From the NCBI GenBank assembly GCA_017979445.1, contig CM030716.1:14173611-14237610 (forward strand): DNA of 64,000 nt, read 5' to 3'. The notes under the pieces are model-generated. The model did not search any database. It was not told the DNA's origin and saw nothing but the letters and a program-made list of their open reading frames with translations. Numbering within the stretch: the first letter of the stretch is position 1; each line of letters begins with the position of its first letter. Shown piece after piece: positions 13,236 to 24,615 of the stretch. The DNA comes from Akebia trifoliata. Lineage: Eukaryota > Streptophyta > Magnoliopsida > Ranunculales > Lardizabalaceae. A program made the position numbers and the translations under genes.

Positions 13236-14724
13236 AGTTTTTTTTAGAAAATGATTCTTAAATATCCAAGAATACCATTAAGTTCTTATAAAAAAATTAT
13301 TCAAAATCAACTATAAATTTGCGAAAATCGGAGCCCGAGACATAGACTTTTTAAATAAAATAAAATAAATTTAAAAATGACATTAAAATCCTTAAATTAC
13401 TATAAAATACCAAATTTATTAAAAATTTATAGATTTTTTCGTCTCTTCTTCAAAGACAAACCCTAACCCTTTTTTTCCTAGAGTTACAATAATCGATTCG
13501 AGGACTATAAAATGGGAGTCAAGACTTGACGAAAGAGAAGAAAAAATTCGTCTTATCATGGACTTCACATTGATCCAAGGAAATCGCATGTTCATGGAAG
13601 AGTAATTTTGGAAAGTGAATAAGGAAGACCTTTGGGACTAGATCTCGATGTTATTGTTTTGTAGAAGATGCATTCAAAGTAGGAACTCCTCCATTTTATG
13701 CTTTAGTTTGTAATTATTTTTGTAGAAAATCATTTTAGACGAAAGAACTAGATTTTGATTTCAAATTAGGGTTCATATTTTTCAAAATCATGCATGATAG
13801 ATAGTTTTAAATCTTTGATCTTGTTTTTAATTTGTAAATCTTATATTAGAAGGTATAAATAGAGTAGATCTATTTGTTTTTATGATTATCAGTGATTTAG
13901 AAAAAGTTTGAAAGGATTGTGAGTGATTTTGGGGTAAAATCAGAGAAGAATACAAGAAAAATTGTTATGCTTGGTCGACCCAACAAGCATAACAATAAAG
14001 TTTTAAAAAAAAATGATTCTTAAAAATCCAAGAATACCATTAAGTTCTTATCAAAATATTTATCCAAAATCGACTATAAGTTTGTATAAGTTTGCGAAAA
14101 TCGGATCCGCGACATAGACTTTTTAAATAAAATAAAATAAATTCATAAATGACCTTTACATCCTTAAGTCACTGTAAATACCAAACTTATTAGAAATTTA
14201 TAGATTTTTTTGTCTCTTCTCCAAAGACCCATTCTAGAGTTACAAAATCAATTCGAGGACTATAAAGTGGGATTCAAGACTCGATAAAAAAGAAGAAAAG
14301 ATTCGTCTTATCAAAGACTTCACATTGATCCGAGGAAATCATGTGTTCACCGAAGATAAAGATTGGAAAGTGAACAAGGAGGATCTTTGGGACTAGATAT
14401 CGGTGTTATTGCTTTGTAGAAGATGTATTTGATGTAGGCACTCCTCCCCTTTACCATTTAGTTGCAATTATTTTTGTAAAAAATTATTTTACACGAAAGA
14501 ATTAGATTTGGATTTCAAATTAAGGTTCACATTCTTCAAAATCATACATGATTAGATGGTTTTAAATCTTTGATCTTGTTTTTAATTTGTAAATCTTGTG
14601 TTAGAAGGTATAAGTATAGTAGATCTATTAGCTTTTACGAAAAACTTTGAAAAGATTGTGGGTGATTTTGGGGTAAAATCAAAGAAGAATACAAGAAAAA
14701 TTGTTATGCTTGGACGACCCAACA
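13236..14724. repeat. Tandem duplication of a ~740-bp unit (two copies)
   Basis: Copy 1 (13236-13984) and copy 2 (13998-14724) share order and sequence throughout: AATGATTCTTA...CCAAGAATACCATTAAGTTCTTA near the start and TTGTTATGCTTGG[T/A]CGACCCAACAA at the end. They differ by point changes and small indels. The second copy continues into GGTCGACC-rich sequence (14725-14850) that copy 1 lacks. No protein is recognisable; function unknown. Confidence 0.8.
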
Positions 14725-15970
14725 ATGTTCGGTCGACCCACCCATTGCCTCATGAACAATTGCAAATTGCACTCCTCTTGGGTTTGGTCAACCCAAGAAA
14801 GCTCGGTCGACCAACCTATTGCCCCAAAAACTCTCGGGTTTGGTCAATCGACACTGTGTGGAAAGTTCCAATTTAACTTTATTTTCCGCACAACTTTCCC
14901 CCAATAGCATGTGCACTTTCTAGCAATTTTATTAATTTGAGTTTTTCATTTACTTTAAATATTTAACAAAAATAAAGGAATAGCCCCCCCCCCCCATTTG
15001 AAAATAATGGGAATAGTTTAAAAATCAAAATCTCAACGTACCAAAATCTAATTTTTGATTTTAATAAAAAAAACGCAGATTACCTTGTTGTGAATATGGA
15101 CCGAGGTCCATAATTTTTTGTCCGAATTTTTGACTATTCATGCGTGGATGCTTTTATGATTTCAAGTAAGAACATTAAATCTTAATAAGATACAGAGACC
15201 ATAAGTTAACCCAATCGGATCCATTAGATCATTACCTTTGAGATCAAATATCTTATTCTACACTTCTCTTTGTTTTAATCCAATGATGTCTTCTTCAACC
15301 TACATCCCCACAATTTCACTAGAAAAAAATCAACTACAAGAAATCAAATCCTATTAGACGATTTACAAGTAGGAAAAATTAAATTTTCTAAAAAAAAAAA
15401 TAATTAAAAAAAAAAATCAAAACTTTTCTCTTCACAAGAAATACAATCAAAAGTGGCTTGTTTAGTAATGATTACAATCGTATTTAGATTTAAATACAAC
15501 CTAAGGAAAGCTTAATCCCAATGAAAAAATATTTAAGATCCACATAAAGTCTAGCTACAAATAATCACACTTATGGGCATCTAAAATATTTGAGATAAAT
15601 TCTTGTTTTTGAGATATAGTTTGGGAATACTTGGCTGGCAATTATATGCAAGGGATTTTTTTCTTTCAATGAAAGAAATTGCTTAAGGAAACACATTATG
15701 GGCATCATATTAAGTATATTTTTTATAAGAATGAGTGGATTTACAGTGAGGGTAATGGGCCTCACAAGAACTTTTAAAATTTCTAAGGATTTATGTGATA
15801 CTATGACTAATAACATAAGTGGAAGAAAGAAATCCACTACTATCGCCCTCATAAGAAATTTTAAAATTTATAACTAATTGCCCCACTTTGGATCAAATCT
15901 GAGATTTTTCTAATGCAATTGTATACAATTTAATGAACCACTATCAAAAGTAAGGGTTTTAGAACCCCAA
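14725..15970. other. Gene-free intergenic DNA
   Basis: Contains three or four loosely repeated GGTCGACC/GGTCAACC words (14720-14860) and a run of about 13 C (14985-14997). No gene or RNA gene seen. Confidence 0.4.
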
Positions 15971-16130
15971 GGGGTTGGCTCAATGGTAATTTTTGACCTA
16001 TAAGTGGTTAGTACATGTAGTTTTTGAGTTTCAATACCCAGTATTAGCATTAATTCCTCGGGGCCACCCGCGAGGGTGCATTCTCACTTCTACCAATAAA
16101 GTTCATGTGCAATTTACCCAAAATGGCAAT
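15971..16130 (+). mobile_element. Probable tRNA-derived SINE
   Basis: A box-A-like TGGCTCAATGG (15976-15986) and a box-B-like GAGTTTCAATACC (16026-16038) are spaced as in plant tRNA-derived SINEs. GGGGTTGGCTCAATGGTAA at the start resembles a tRNA 5' region. CCCAAG occurs just before (15966-15971) and again near 16138, a possible short target duplication. The 3' boundary is approximate. Confidence 0.5.
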
Positions 16131-16856
16131 TTCGATGCCCAAGAGAATTTTACCAGATAAGATATATCTTGGTTGAAGTGCTCAAACATTTGTACAAAGA
16201 AATGGATAAATCAAAAGATGAGAAATAATCTAGATAGTTGATGATCGTGTTATGACATGCTTTCAAATTCCAACATCAAAACAACTAACCAATTCAATGT
16301 AGAATATCGGTTGCATTCCAACATCATCAGAATTTATTCTCGAGATCTTAATTTTGAAGTAAATAAAATCTCAAAATCGAAGATGAGGGTACACACTTTT
16401 ACCTAGGAGTTTGAAGATGGCTGATCCAAGAAAGAAAATTCAAGGATTTTTCGTTGAAGGTGGAAGATGAAAAGAATTTTGGTCATTTATTAGTCTATTA
16501 TAGAAGACTTAAGTCAAAGCTGCACAACATCGCTGAAGTGACCTCTGGCTGGAATCTCATATCACACTTCTTGACGTGAAAGTAGATGGGAATCATTGAT
16601 GTTTTTCACCAATATAAGAGTGAAAGTATCTATGGTTCCTATCCCACTACGTGAAAATCACAAATTTTGAGATAAAAATTGTTGGGCCAGGGTTAGCGAA
16701 TTTTAATACCCGAATTCCACGACCATTGGACCACGGAGTTCATGTCCACAAATGAATATACAACTACGATTCATTTCAATATGAATATACAAACCCCATC
16801 TCTTACTTACCCTTTTCGATGTATCACGTGGAGAGCTGACCCATTTATTATTTTAG
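16131..16856. other. Gene-free intergenic DNA
   Basis: No coding or RNA gene evidence. Nothing beyond AT-rich sequence is seen. Confidence 0.4.
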
Positions 16857-17172
16857 AGTGCTGCTATTGGCACCCCAATTAAAAATAAAGAAAATAAGTG
16901 CATGGTTGAGAATAAGTAAAAGTAAGGGGTGCCAATCGGAGCTCTCTCTATTTTTTTTTTCTAGATTTCTATTTTTTAGGTTTAGAATTTTATATGACCC
17001 AAATCATAATTGTAAACAACTATTAAACCTGTTTGGATGAGCGTTATAATATTTCATAATGTTAAGTCAAACCTTCTAATGTTTGAAGTGTGTTTTAATC
17101 TGTAATTTTGTGTGATAAATAATTAAAAAAATTGGGGTGTGATAAGTAAGTCTGAGTGCCAATAATAGCTCT
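16857..17172. mobile_element. Candidate MITE with TIR containing TATTGGCAC
   Basis: The left end AGTGCTGCTATTGGCACCCC is the imperfect inverse of the right end, whose complement reads AGAGCTATTATTGGCAC. A further inverse copy (GGGGTGCCAATCGGAGCTCT) lies near the left end at about 16926-16945. The flanks share TATTTTA within a 9-bp window (16848-16856 and 17174-17182), suggesting a degraded Mutator-sized target duplication. The element is 316 bp and AT-rich with no ORF. Confidence 0.45.
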
Positions 17173-18848
17173 CCTATTTTATTGATGACCCGAAAAAAAA
17201 TAAAGAAAATCGTGCTGGAGTAACATTAAAATTGATATGGATTCAAATTGCTGATGCCGAGGTGCACAAATAGTCAGAAATGATTTTTGCTCGTATCTCG
17301 ATGGAAAACATATATGGTTCCGTGTATACAATCAACTTAGCAATGTGAGAATCGATGTCAATTATAATGTTACTTCAACATATTCCAAAAAGAAAAAAAG
17401 AGAAATTTTAAAAAGAGTATTGATTTTGAACTCAACTTGACAGGAAACTCAAAAACTCACTGATGTGGCGTGGCAAAGAATGTAGATTCTCTCTCTTGGG
17501 ATACACAATCGACCTGACCGATCTGCGATCTGCAGATGTGTATCCCGAGTGAAAGAATCTACGGTTCTTTTCGTACACGTTGGTGAATTTTAAGTCTGGC
17601 TGTCAGGTTGAGTTCAAAAAGCATTAGTTTTTCGTATCTCAGAAGTCAGACCAAAGGAGATTGTGACATTCATTATTCTCTACATCCAATATAGGTTTTT
17701 CTCTGAAATTTCTCATATTTTGCACTAAACTGATGATAACTATTAAAATTTATGTGTGATTTTGAGATTTCTTTCGTTTGATTATAGTTATATGACATGA
17801 AGTATTTTTTTTTTCTACCACAATTTCTTGTAAATTTCTATGTTTAATGTGGTTGAATTATACGATGCTAGTTCTTAGTCCACATTGTTCAAAATGAAAC
17901 CTTAATACTCTTGTTCTTCTGTGAGGATACTAATCAAAAAACATATTGTTGTTTCCTTCCATTGTGGTTCTAGGTACTCTTTAGGACAAATCTAAGACAA
18001 CAAGGACCATCTCGGGACAACCAATGGAGAGGAATTCCAGAGTTCTTTAATTTTGTTCCCACTACAAGGAATAAGAATCTGAGGTTCAACCTCACAATTA
18101 ATGAGGTGATTGAATCTATTTCTAATTTGATCGTTTTAGTTTAAACTTGAGAAAGATTCCAAGTCTTAAAAAAAGAAAAAGAAAAAAGGTGTAGATTAAA
18201 ATTCAAACAATAGTGTGATCTAAGGGTAATCTAATGAAAATTGCATAATTTGGAACAAACAAAAATCAATATTAATTTAATCTTACCAATTGGATCAAGT
18301 CCTCAAATTTCTAAGTTTCCTCGAATTGATCTTCAAGGTTCAAATTCTCTCTCTTCTAATGTTGTTCTCTTTCCAAAAATCCTCTTTCCATGAAGTAGAC
18401 CACCACTCTATTTATAAACTCATAGAGGAATGTCAGTACAAAATAACTAAAAGAATACAAAAAGACAACAGAAATCAAAATTTCTGAAATATAGCAAATT
18501 TAGGTCGTTATATGCTAGCTATAGAGGTTGCTATATATAGCGATCATAAATTGCAATATTTCTTTCCTTAATTTTTTTTCACTTTCTTTCTTCTATATAT
18601 TTTCCTCATTTGTGTTGTCTTTTGAGTTTTCTTAGAATATTTTGAATGCCTTGAGCATATGAAAAAGTGTCTGATTTCTAGACAGAAAACTATAAATCCG
18701 TAGAATTTTTGTGGGCTCAACTTAATGTATAAGAACTGGTTTCAGATCATAGAAGTGAAGTTGGCTTATAATATTTGTTTCTCATTATGTATTTTCATGC
18801 CATTAAATTAGAATTCTGTTTTTGGGTATGATTTAATGGGTTAGGTTG
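17173..18848. other. Gene-free host DNA left of E1
   Basis: No coding evidence. Around 17460-17560 a partial inverse repeat involves GGGATACACA / TGTGTATCCC. The sequence ends at the left flank of E1; the empty site would join ...GGTTGGATAC to ACAATGAGCC at 35900. Confidence 0.4.
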
Positions 18849-18853
18849 GATAC
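18849..18853. repeat. Target site duplication of E1 (left copy)
   Basis: GATAC immediately precedes the LTR and is repeated exactly at 35895-35899. This fixes the ends of E1 and shows insertion as one unit. Confidence 0.9.
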
Positions 18854-20497
18854 TGAAAGTGCCCTCGATCCGCGGGATGCGCGGATCCGCTTTTGACCCT
18901 TGAGGTTTGGGAGTTGCCACCTAGTTATTATGGTCTAGGAACCAAACTGACTCTAAAACGGATAATGAACTAATCTTCTACAGAAAATCTGAATCCGGGG
19001 ATCATGTTACGGGGTTGGAAGGTGTTAGGCACCAATCCCGCCCGGCCATTGCCGGTCTCTACTTATCCCAAATAAATCTACATCACTAATGACAAACCTA
19101 GATTAAAAAATAATGAAAAATCTTACCTTCGATCTGCAAAAGTGCTATTCCCTCAGATCTGGTGAAAACGGCTCCTTGTACCGTATTCCTTACTTCATTC
19201 TATCTCCGGATCTGATTCTTGATCTCCGAGGTAAGGTATCTCCTTCTTGGATCTGGGTGCTTCGAATTTGTTGTGGATTTTTGGGATGTTTTTGAGAAGT
19301 TTTTGGGTGTTTTTTAGGCTAAAATCGGAGTAGGGGTGTTAGGGAAGGAGTTGGGGCCCCAAAATTAGGGTTTTGGAGAGGTTGTGAAGGCTTCTTCACC
19401 TACTTTTCCTAGGATTTTTTCTTTGATACGAAAATAGGGTGTGGAGGCTCCTATTTATAAAGTTTTTAGAAGCATTAGGGTTTGATTAGGGTTTCAATTA
19501 GGGTTTTGACTTTAGTCTTATGAGATTGACTTGATTAGTTTAGATTAGGGTTATGAGATTGACTCGATTAGTTTAGATTAGGGTTTTGATTTAGGATTTT
19601 GACTTTAGTCTTATGAGATTGACTTTAATACTTGACTCTAGTCTTACTTAATTGACTTTAATTTTACTCTAGTCTTATTTGATTGACTTTAATATCTTGA
19701 CTTTAATCTTGCTTGATTGACTTTAAATTTTTGGAGAACCCCTCTCTATTATATCTTTAATTCTTTGGACCCCCAAATGGAGGGGTCCTTAAAGAATATC
19801 TTGCGAACCCTCAACAATTTTGCTTGAAAACCTGATTGATAAATTTTTTGGTTTAAATTTTAATAATTAATTTTATTAATGTTTCACTTTACATTCTTTA
19901 ATGATTTATTTATTAATTTTGAAAATTTTAATTATTAAAATTATGAAATTACCATTTTGCCCTCGGAGAGGATTTTTTACGTTTTAAGTCGTTTTTCAAT
20001 GTTCCAGGATGTTTTGGAATCAGTTTTTCGTAAGAAATTCAATGGGAATGTTGGTTTTTGTCATTTATGAAATTGTTTTCTGTGAAATGGTCGTGAATTT
20101 TGTGAGGTGTATTTTCGTAATTTTATCGAATTTTGTGAAAATTGGCGAAATGATTTATTTGGTTTCGATTTGTCATTTTATGTATTTGAACGGATTTTTC
20201 TAAGCGTAATGTAGGCTCTAAGGTTGTTTTGATGTTAGGGGTATTTTGATAATTTAGTTATTTTTATCGTGAAGCTTCTTTTTGATTTGCAAGATGATGA
20301 TTTCTATGTTTCTAGGGTCGTATTTTGCTAGTGTAGAGTGGTTTCTAAGTTTTGTCAGTTCGAGATACCTCATCCGGATTTCTGAAACATATATGGTAAT
20401 AAAATAAAGCATTGGAATAGACATCCATCATTGGGAACCTTTGCGATCGGGTTGACGACTTGATTAATCAGGCGGATGCAAAAATGGGGTGTCTACA
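18854..20497 (-). repeat. E1 3' LTR
   Basis: A 1,644-bp LTR ending on the minus strand as ...CTTTCA and starting TGTAGACACCCC. It is ~60 bp shorter than its partner because of loss of part of a short repeat in U3. A TATA box (TATTTATAAA on plus, 19452-19461) and a donor-like CTTACC (19122-19127) are present. The PBS-like 10-mer has one change (GGAGTTGCCA, 18910-18919). Confidence 0.92.
19452..19461 (-). promoter_or_regulatory. TATA box in E1 3' LTR
   Basis: The minus strand reads TTTATAAATA upstream of a CCTCCACACCCTATTTTCGTA block that is shared with the other LTRs and may mark the transcription start region. Confidence 0.6.
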
Positions 20498-20511
20498 GAT
20501 GCCCCTCTTTG
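20498..20511 (-). other. E1 polypurine tract
   Basis: The minus strand reads CAAAGAGGGGCATC directly before the 3' LTR. E2 has CAAAGAGGGGTATC in the same place. This is the expected plus-strand primer for reverse transcription. Confidence 0.75.
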
Positions 20512-20847
20512 GCAGAGGGTTGAAGCAAACTAGATAGTAAATCTATTTTGGTAGATAGTGTGATATCCGAATGCCAAAGCTAGTGACAGTTCATTTTGCA
20601 GCCTGATTTAACAATTCGTCGGGGTATTCGGATCATTGAGCGTAAAACTCTCCCCGAACTAGAAAAATCTCAGGTCCTTGAGCGCGAGCTCTCACTGGCA
20701 GTGTCAGATCCTTGAATTTTAGAAAATTCTCCTTGACTGCTGTAACAACTGTGCAAGTGTGTGGGCTCAAAATCTGAGATAGATTTCAAAGAGTTTGAGT
20801 TGGAAATGAGTCAAATCTGAGCATGAAGTAAATTTAAACTGAGCATA

Positions 20848-21152
20848 AATCCAAGAAAACCCTTGGCGGCATCTGAGCATAATTCCGAGAAAACCCTCGG
20901 CGGTAACTGAGCATAGTTTCGAGAAAACCCTCGGCGGTAACTGAGCATAGTTCCGAGAAAGTCCTGAGCGGCATCTAAGCATAATTCCAAGAAAACCCTT
21001 GGCGGTATCTGAGCAAAATCCAAGATAACCCTTGGCGGCAACTGAGCAAAATCCAAGATAACCCTTGGCGAAAATTGAGCAAAATCCAAGATAACCCTTG
21101 GCGGCAACTGAGCAAAATCCAAGTTAACCCTTGGCGGCAACTGAGCAAAATT
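20848..21152 (-). repeat. E1 tandem array of 33/34-bp hairpin units
   Basis: About nine units. In element sense the canonical unit contains CCAAGGGTTATCTTGG, an inverted repeat (CCAAG/CTTGG). Units nearest integrase are 33 bp; those nearest the LTR are about 34 bp, with CCAAG...CTTGG or CCGAG...CTCGG stems and GGTTTT loops. Such 3' untranslated tandem arrays are typical of Tat-lineage elements and can seed satellites. Overlapping open frames here are by-products of repeat length. Confidence 0.85.
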
Positions 21153-21924
21153 GGCGAAGGAATGAAGGACTTTTGGGAAAGAATGAATGAATTTGGAAAA
21201 GACTGATCAGAGTGAATTGAATAAATCTGGAAGATACTAAATCTGGAAGAGAAATGATCGAATCCAGGAATGATTGGATCTGGGAATACCATATTAGTTG
21301 ATCTCTGGACACAGTCAAATGTGTGATCTGAAGTGCTTTTGTTTGAACCTCAAGGATTTATCCAAAAGTTTTATGAATTTAAAACCTGAGTTTTTATTTC
21401 TTTTGAACTTCAAGAGTTTTTTGAAGAACTGTTATCAAAAGGGTTACCTTAAGTTTGAGGTTTTTAGGATTAACATTGCTCCAAAAACAAAATGTCCCTA
21501 GTTTGACAATAAACATGGCATTGAAAATAATTGAACACATCATTAAAAAATGCCCCTGGTATAAGGAGGGAAATTACATAATTTAGAGGAAAAATAAAAA
21601 TGCCCCTTATATGAAGGTTTGAAATATTTGATTACCACAAGCGCAATAAAGATCCAACTTTTAATTTTGATTAATTTTATTGAAGATTTTGAGTCAAGCT
21701 CAAGAGAACAAAATATTTCCTTTTGAGACTCATCCTAGAATTCACCATTCTCTCCATTGGTTCACTTGGGGAAGTAAGAATTTTCATATCGATCGTAGAT
21801 AAGATACTTGTGGCTTCTGAATCTATGTCTGGTTTAAGTTGAGTATTGAACTTGATTATTCGGACTTCTGATGTTTCAGCTCGAACCGCTCTGAACTTGG
21901 GATTTTCTTCTGTTTTTCTTTGTC

Positions 21925-22145
21925 GCTCTAACTTTTGCCTAGATCGCCTTTTCAGGTTTTCAATCTATCGAGCTTGCTCTAACTTTTGCCTAGATCCCCT
22001 TTTCAGGTTTTCGATCTAGCGAGCTTTTTCTTCTTTCTTGGCTCTGATTGTTGCCAAAGTTGTCCTTTCAGATTTTCAACTTTGCGAGCTTGCCTTAATT
22101 TTTGCCTAAGTCGCCCTTTTCAGATTTTCAACTTAGCAAGCTTCA
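21925..22145 (-). repeat. E1 array of four stem-loops after integrase
   Basis: Four units at 51-64-bp spacing, each with an inverted repeat around a near-constant loop (GAAAA[C/T]CTGAAAAGG in element sense). Stem arms on the plus strand: TAGATCG/CAATCTA (21940-21967), TAGATC/GATCTA (21991-22018), CAAAGTTG/CAACTTTG (22055-22084), CTAAGT/ACTTAG (22106-22136). Stem sequences differ between units but remain complementary. The mismatch in the first is a G-U wobble only in the element's sense RNA. The open frames here are not credible genes. Confidence 0.8.
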
Positions 22146-22651
22146 TCATTTTTTTTTCTTTTCATCTGACCTTCTAGAATCGCTGTCTGATCATGTTCTA
22201 CTACCCTCCTTGACCTTTTCACTCGGTACTTAGGAGGACTTTTATAGGTAGGCTTGGGACTAGGCATAAAGTGAAAGGGATTTTGAGGCTCAAAACCCAA
22301 ATGCCCTTTGTGTGGCATTTCTTTTATTTTGCTTTGAATTTTCTTCCCTATTTTGAAGATATTTCTTTTTCTTTTGAATTTTTTTCTTTTTAGATTTTTT
22401 TCTTGTCAGGGAATCTATTTTTTTATTTTGATGTGGTCGGGCCTAAAGTAACTTCTCAGGTTGCCTACGTACCCCAAATTTTTGGGATCAGACCAAAACG
22501 TAGTTCGGATTTTTCCCTCCCCTGGGTTAGGTAATCAGGCTAAGAAATAAAAGGCACAATTTTTCTCTTTTTAAACAGGCTGCAAAGGGGTTGAGAAAGG
22601 AGAATAAAGAACTAGGTAATAGGAAAATTGATTCGGCCAAAAATGGCCTCC

Positions 22652-24615
22652 TTAAATGTAGTACCGTTTGATTTGGTCAAGGTTGGTTGGTTCTGGTAAC
22701 TCGATTCCATCATGATCTTGAAGCTTGACAACTTTTCCTGGTAATATCTCCTTGATGATGTACGGACCTCCCCAATTTGGTTTGAACTTCCTTCTAGGGT
22801 CAAAGATAGGTGCCCAATTCTCTTTAAGTACTAAATCCCCGACTTGTAAGTGACGAACCTTGATCTTTTTATCAAATGCACGGGCAACTCTTCTTTGATA
22901 AGCTTGCACGTGATACAAAGCTCTCAGTCGTTTTTCTTCAATCAAATTCAATTCTTCATACCGCTGGCGAACCCAATCTGTTTCTGACAACTGACTTTCC
23001 AACAAGACCCTCAGAGATGGAATTTCCATTTCAACTGGCAAGACTGCTTCCATGCCATACACTAAGGAGTAGGGAGTAGCTCCAGTAGAGGATCGAATTG
23101 AAGTTCGATATGCCCATAGTGCAAATGGCAGTTTTTCAGACCATCTCGATGTGATTGACACATTTTCCTAATGATAGTCTTAAGATTCTTATTAGCTGCT
23201 TCGACTGCTCCATTAGTCTGAGGGCGGTAAGGAGATGATTTGTGGTGTGAGATTTTGAACTTTGAACACAAAGTAATAACCTCAGCTTTGAAATGTGACC
23301 CGTTATCAGAAATCAGTTCTGAAGGTACCCCGTACCGACTGATAATGTTTGTTTGGATAAACTTTGCAACTCGAGACGCAGTGAGAACAGCATAAGAGGC
23401 AGCTTCGACCCACTTAGTAAAATAATCGATAGCAACTAAAATGTATTCATGCCCGTTTGATGCTTTAGGTGATATTTTACCAATAATGTCAATACCCCAG
23501 ACTGAGAATGGCCATGGTGAAGTCAGACCAACTAATCGAGAAGGTGGCACATGTATGAGATTTGCATGTATTTGGCATTTGTGGCAGGTTTTGACCATGT
23601 GATGACAATCCGTTTCCATCGTAGGCCAGTAGTACCCTTGTCTCATAATTTTCTTGGCTAACATTTTCCCACTCATGTGAGGGCCGCATTCTCTTGAATG
23701 TAGTTCAACCATTACCTGTTCAGCTTGATCTTCATCGATACACGACAAATGAATCTCATCATAAGACTTTTTGTATAAACTTCCTGCACACAGGATGAAT
23801 GGAGATGCTAATCTTAGCAAAGCTTGTCGTTCCTTCCTCGATGCTTCTTTTGGGAATTCTTGTTTTTCCAACACCTTTTTAATGTCTGTGTACCACGGCT
23901 TTCCATCGGGTAGTCGAGTAGCAATACTGATCTGACAGCAATATGCAGGTTTATCTCTAACTTCAACAGTGATCGGCCTCAATTCCATGCCGGGGGGCAA
24001 ATGGATCATTGAAGACAGAGTGGCTAACGAGTCAGCAAATCTATTATCTTCCCTTGGAACGTGTTCGAACAGAATAGCTTCAAACTTACTCACTAGGTTT
24101 AACAAATACTCATGATAAGGCTTCAACTTGTCGTCTCTAGTCTTCCATTCTTCCAATGACTGGTGTATGACCAAGGCTGAATCTCCAAAAACTTCAATTT
24201 CTGTAATGCCAAGATTCAAAGCAGCTTCAAGTCCTGCGATACATGCTTCATATTCGGCTGTGTTATTGGTGTTAGAGAAGGCTAACTTAATAGCGATCGG
24301 AATGTGGCATCCTTCTGGAGAAAATAGGACTGCCCTTATTCCATACCCATTCTGATTGGCGGCTCCATCAAAAAATAATTGCCATGTTTGGTGCTGAGGC
24401 TCTTCTTCAACATGCAAGATGTTCTCATCTGGGAACTGATCAACGGGCCTTATTCCTTCTGTTACGGGGTGATCTGCCAAGTATTCTGCTACAGCTCTCC
24501 CCTTGATAGATTTCTGCGTAACGTGCGTGATGTCAAACTCTGATAACAACAATAACCATCGTGCAGTTCTCCCTGTTAGTGCCGGTTTCTCGAAAAGATA
24601 CTTGAGAGGATCCAT
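22652..24615 (-). pseudogene. E1 pol, C-terminal half: RT/RH tail, second RNase H, integrase
   Basis: The frame from 24615 begins at MDPLKYLF (end of the RT/RH connection). The second (archaeal-type) RNase H follows with acidic residues in FFDGAANQNG, AEYEACIAG, VFGDSALV and NRFADSLATL, all four retained. Integrase follows: an H...H...TCHKC zinc-binding region, catalytic Asp in WGIDIIGK and ISDNGSHF, Glu in AVEAANK, and a C-terminal NWGGPYIIKEILPG module (GPY/F type). A one-base deletion near 23138-23142 shifts the frame inside integrase; the rest (22652-23161) continues in another frame to a normal stop after KRYYI. Upstream, one missing base at about 24605 separates it from the RT frame. 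Inactive as a single protein. Confidence 0.9.

Noticed and set aside
20811..21318. Overlapping minus-strand frames in the E1 array
   Set aside because: They are repeat-driven frames in the 33/34-bp array.
22133..22318. Short frames between integrase and the array in E1
   Set aside because: They fall across the stem-loop region; their E2 counterparts are not conserved as protein.
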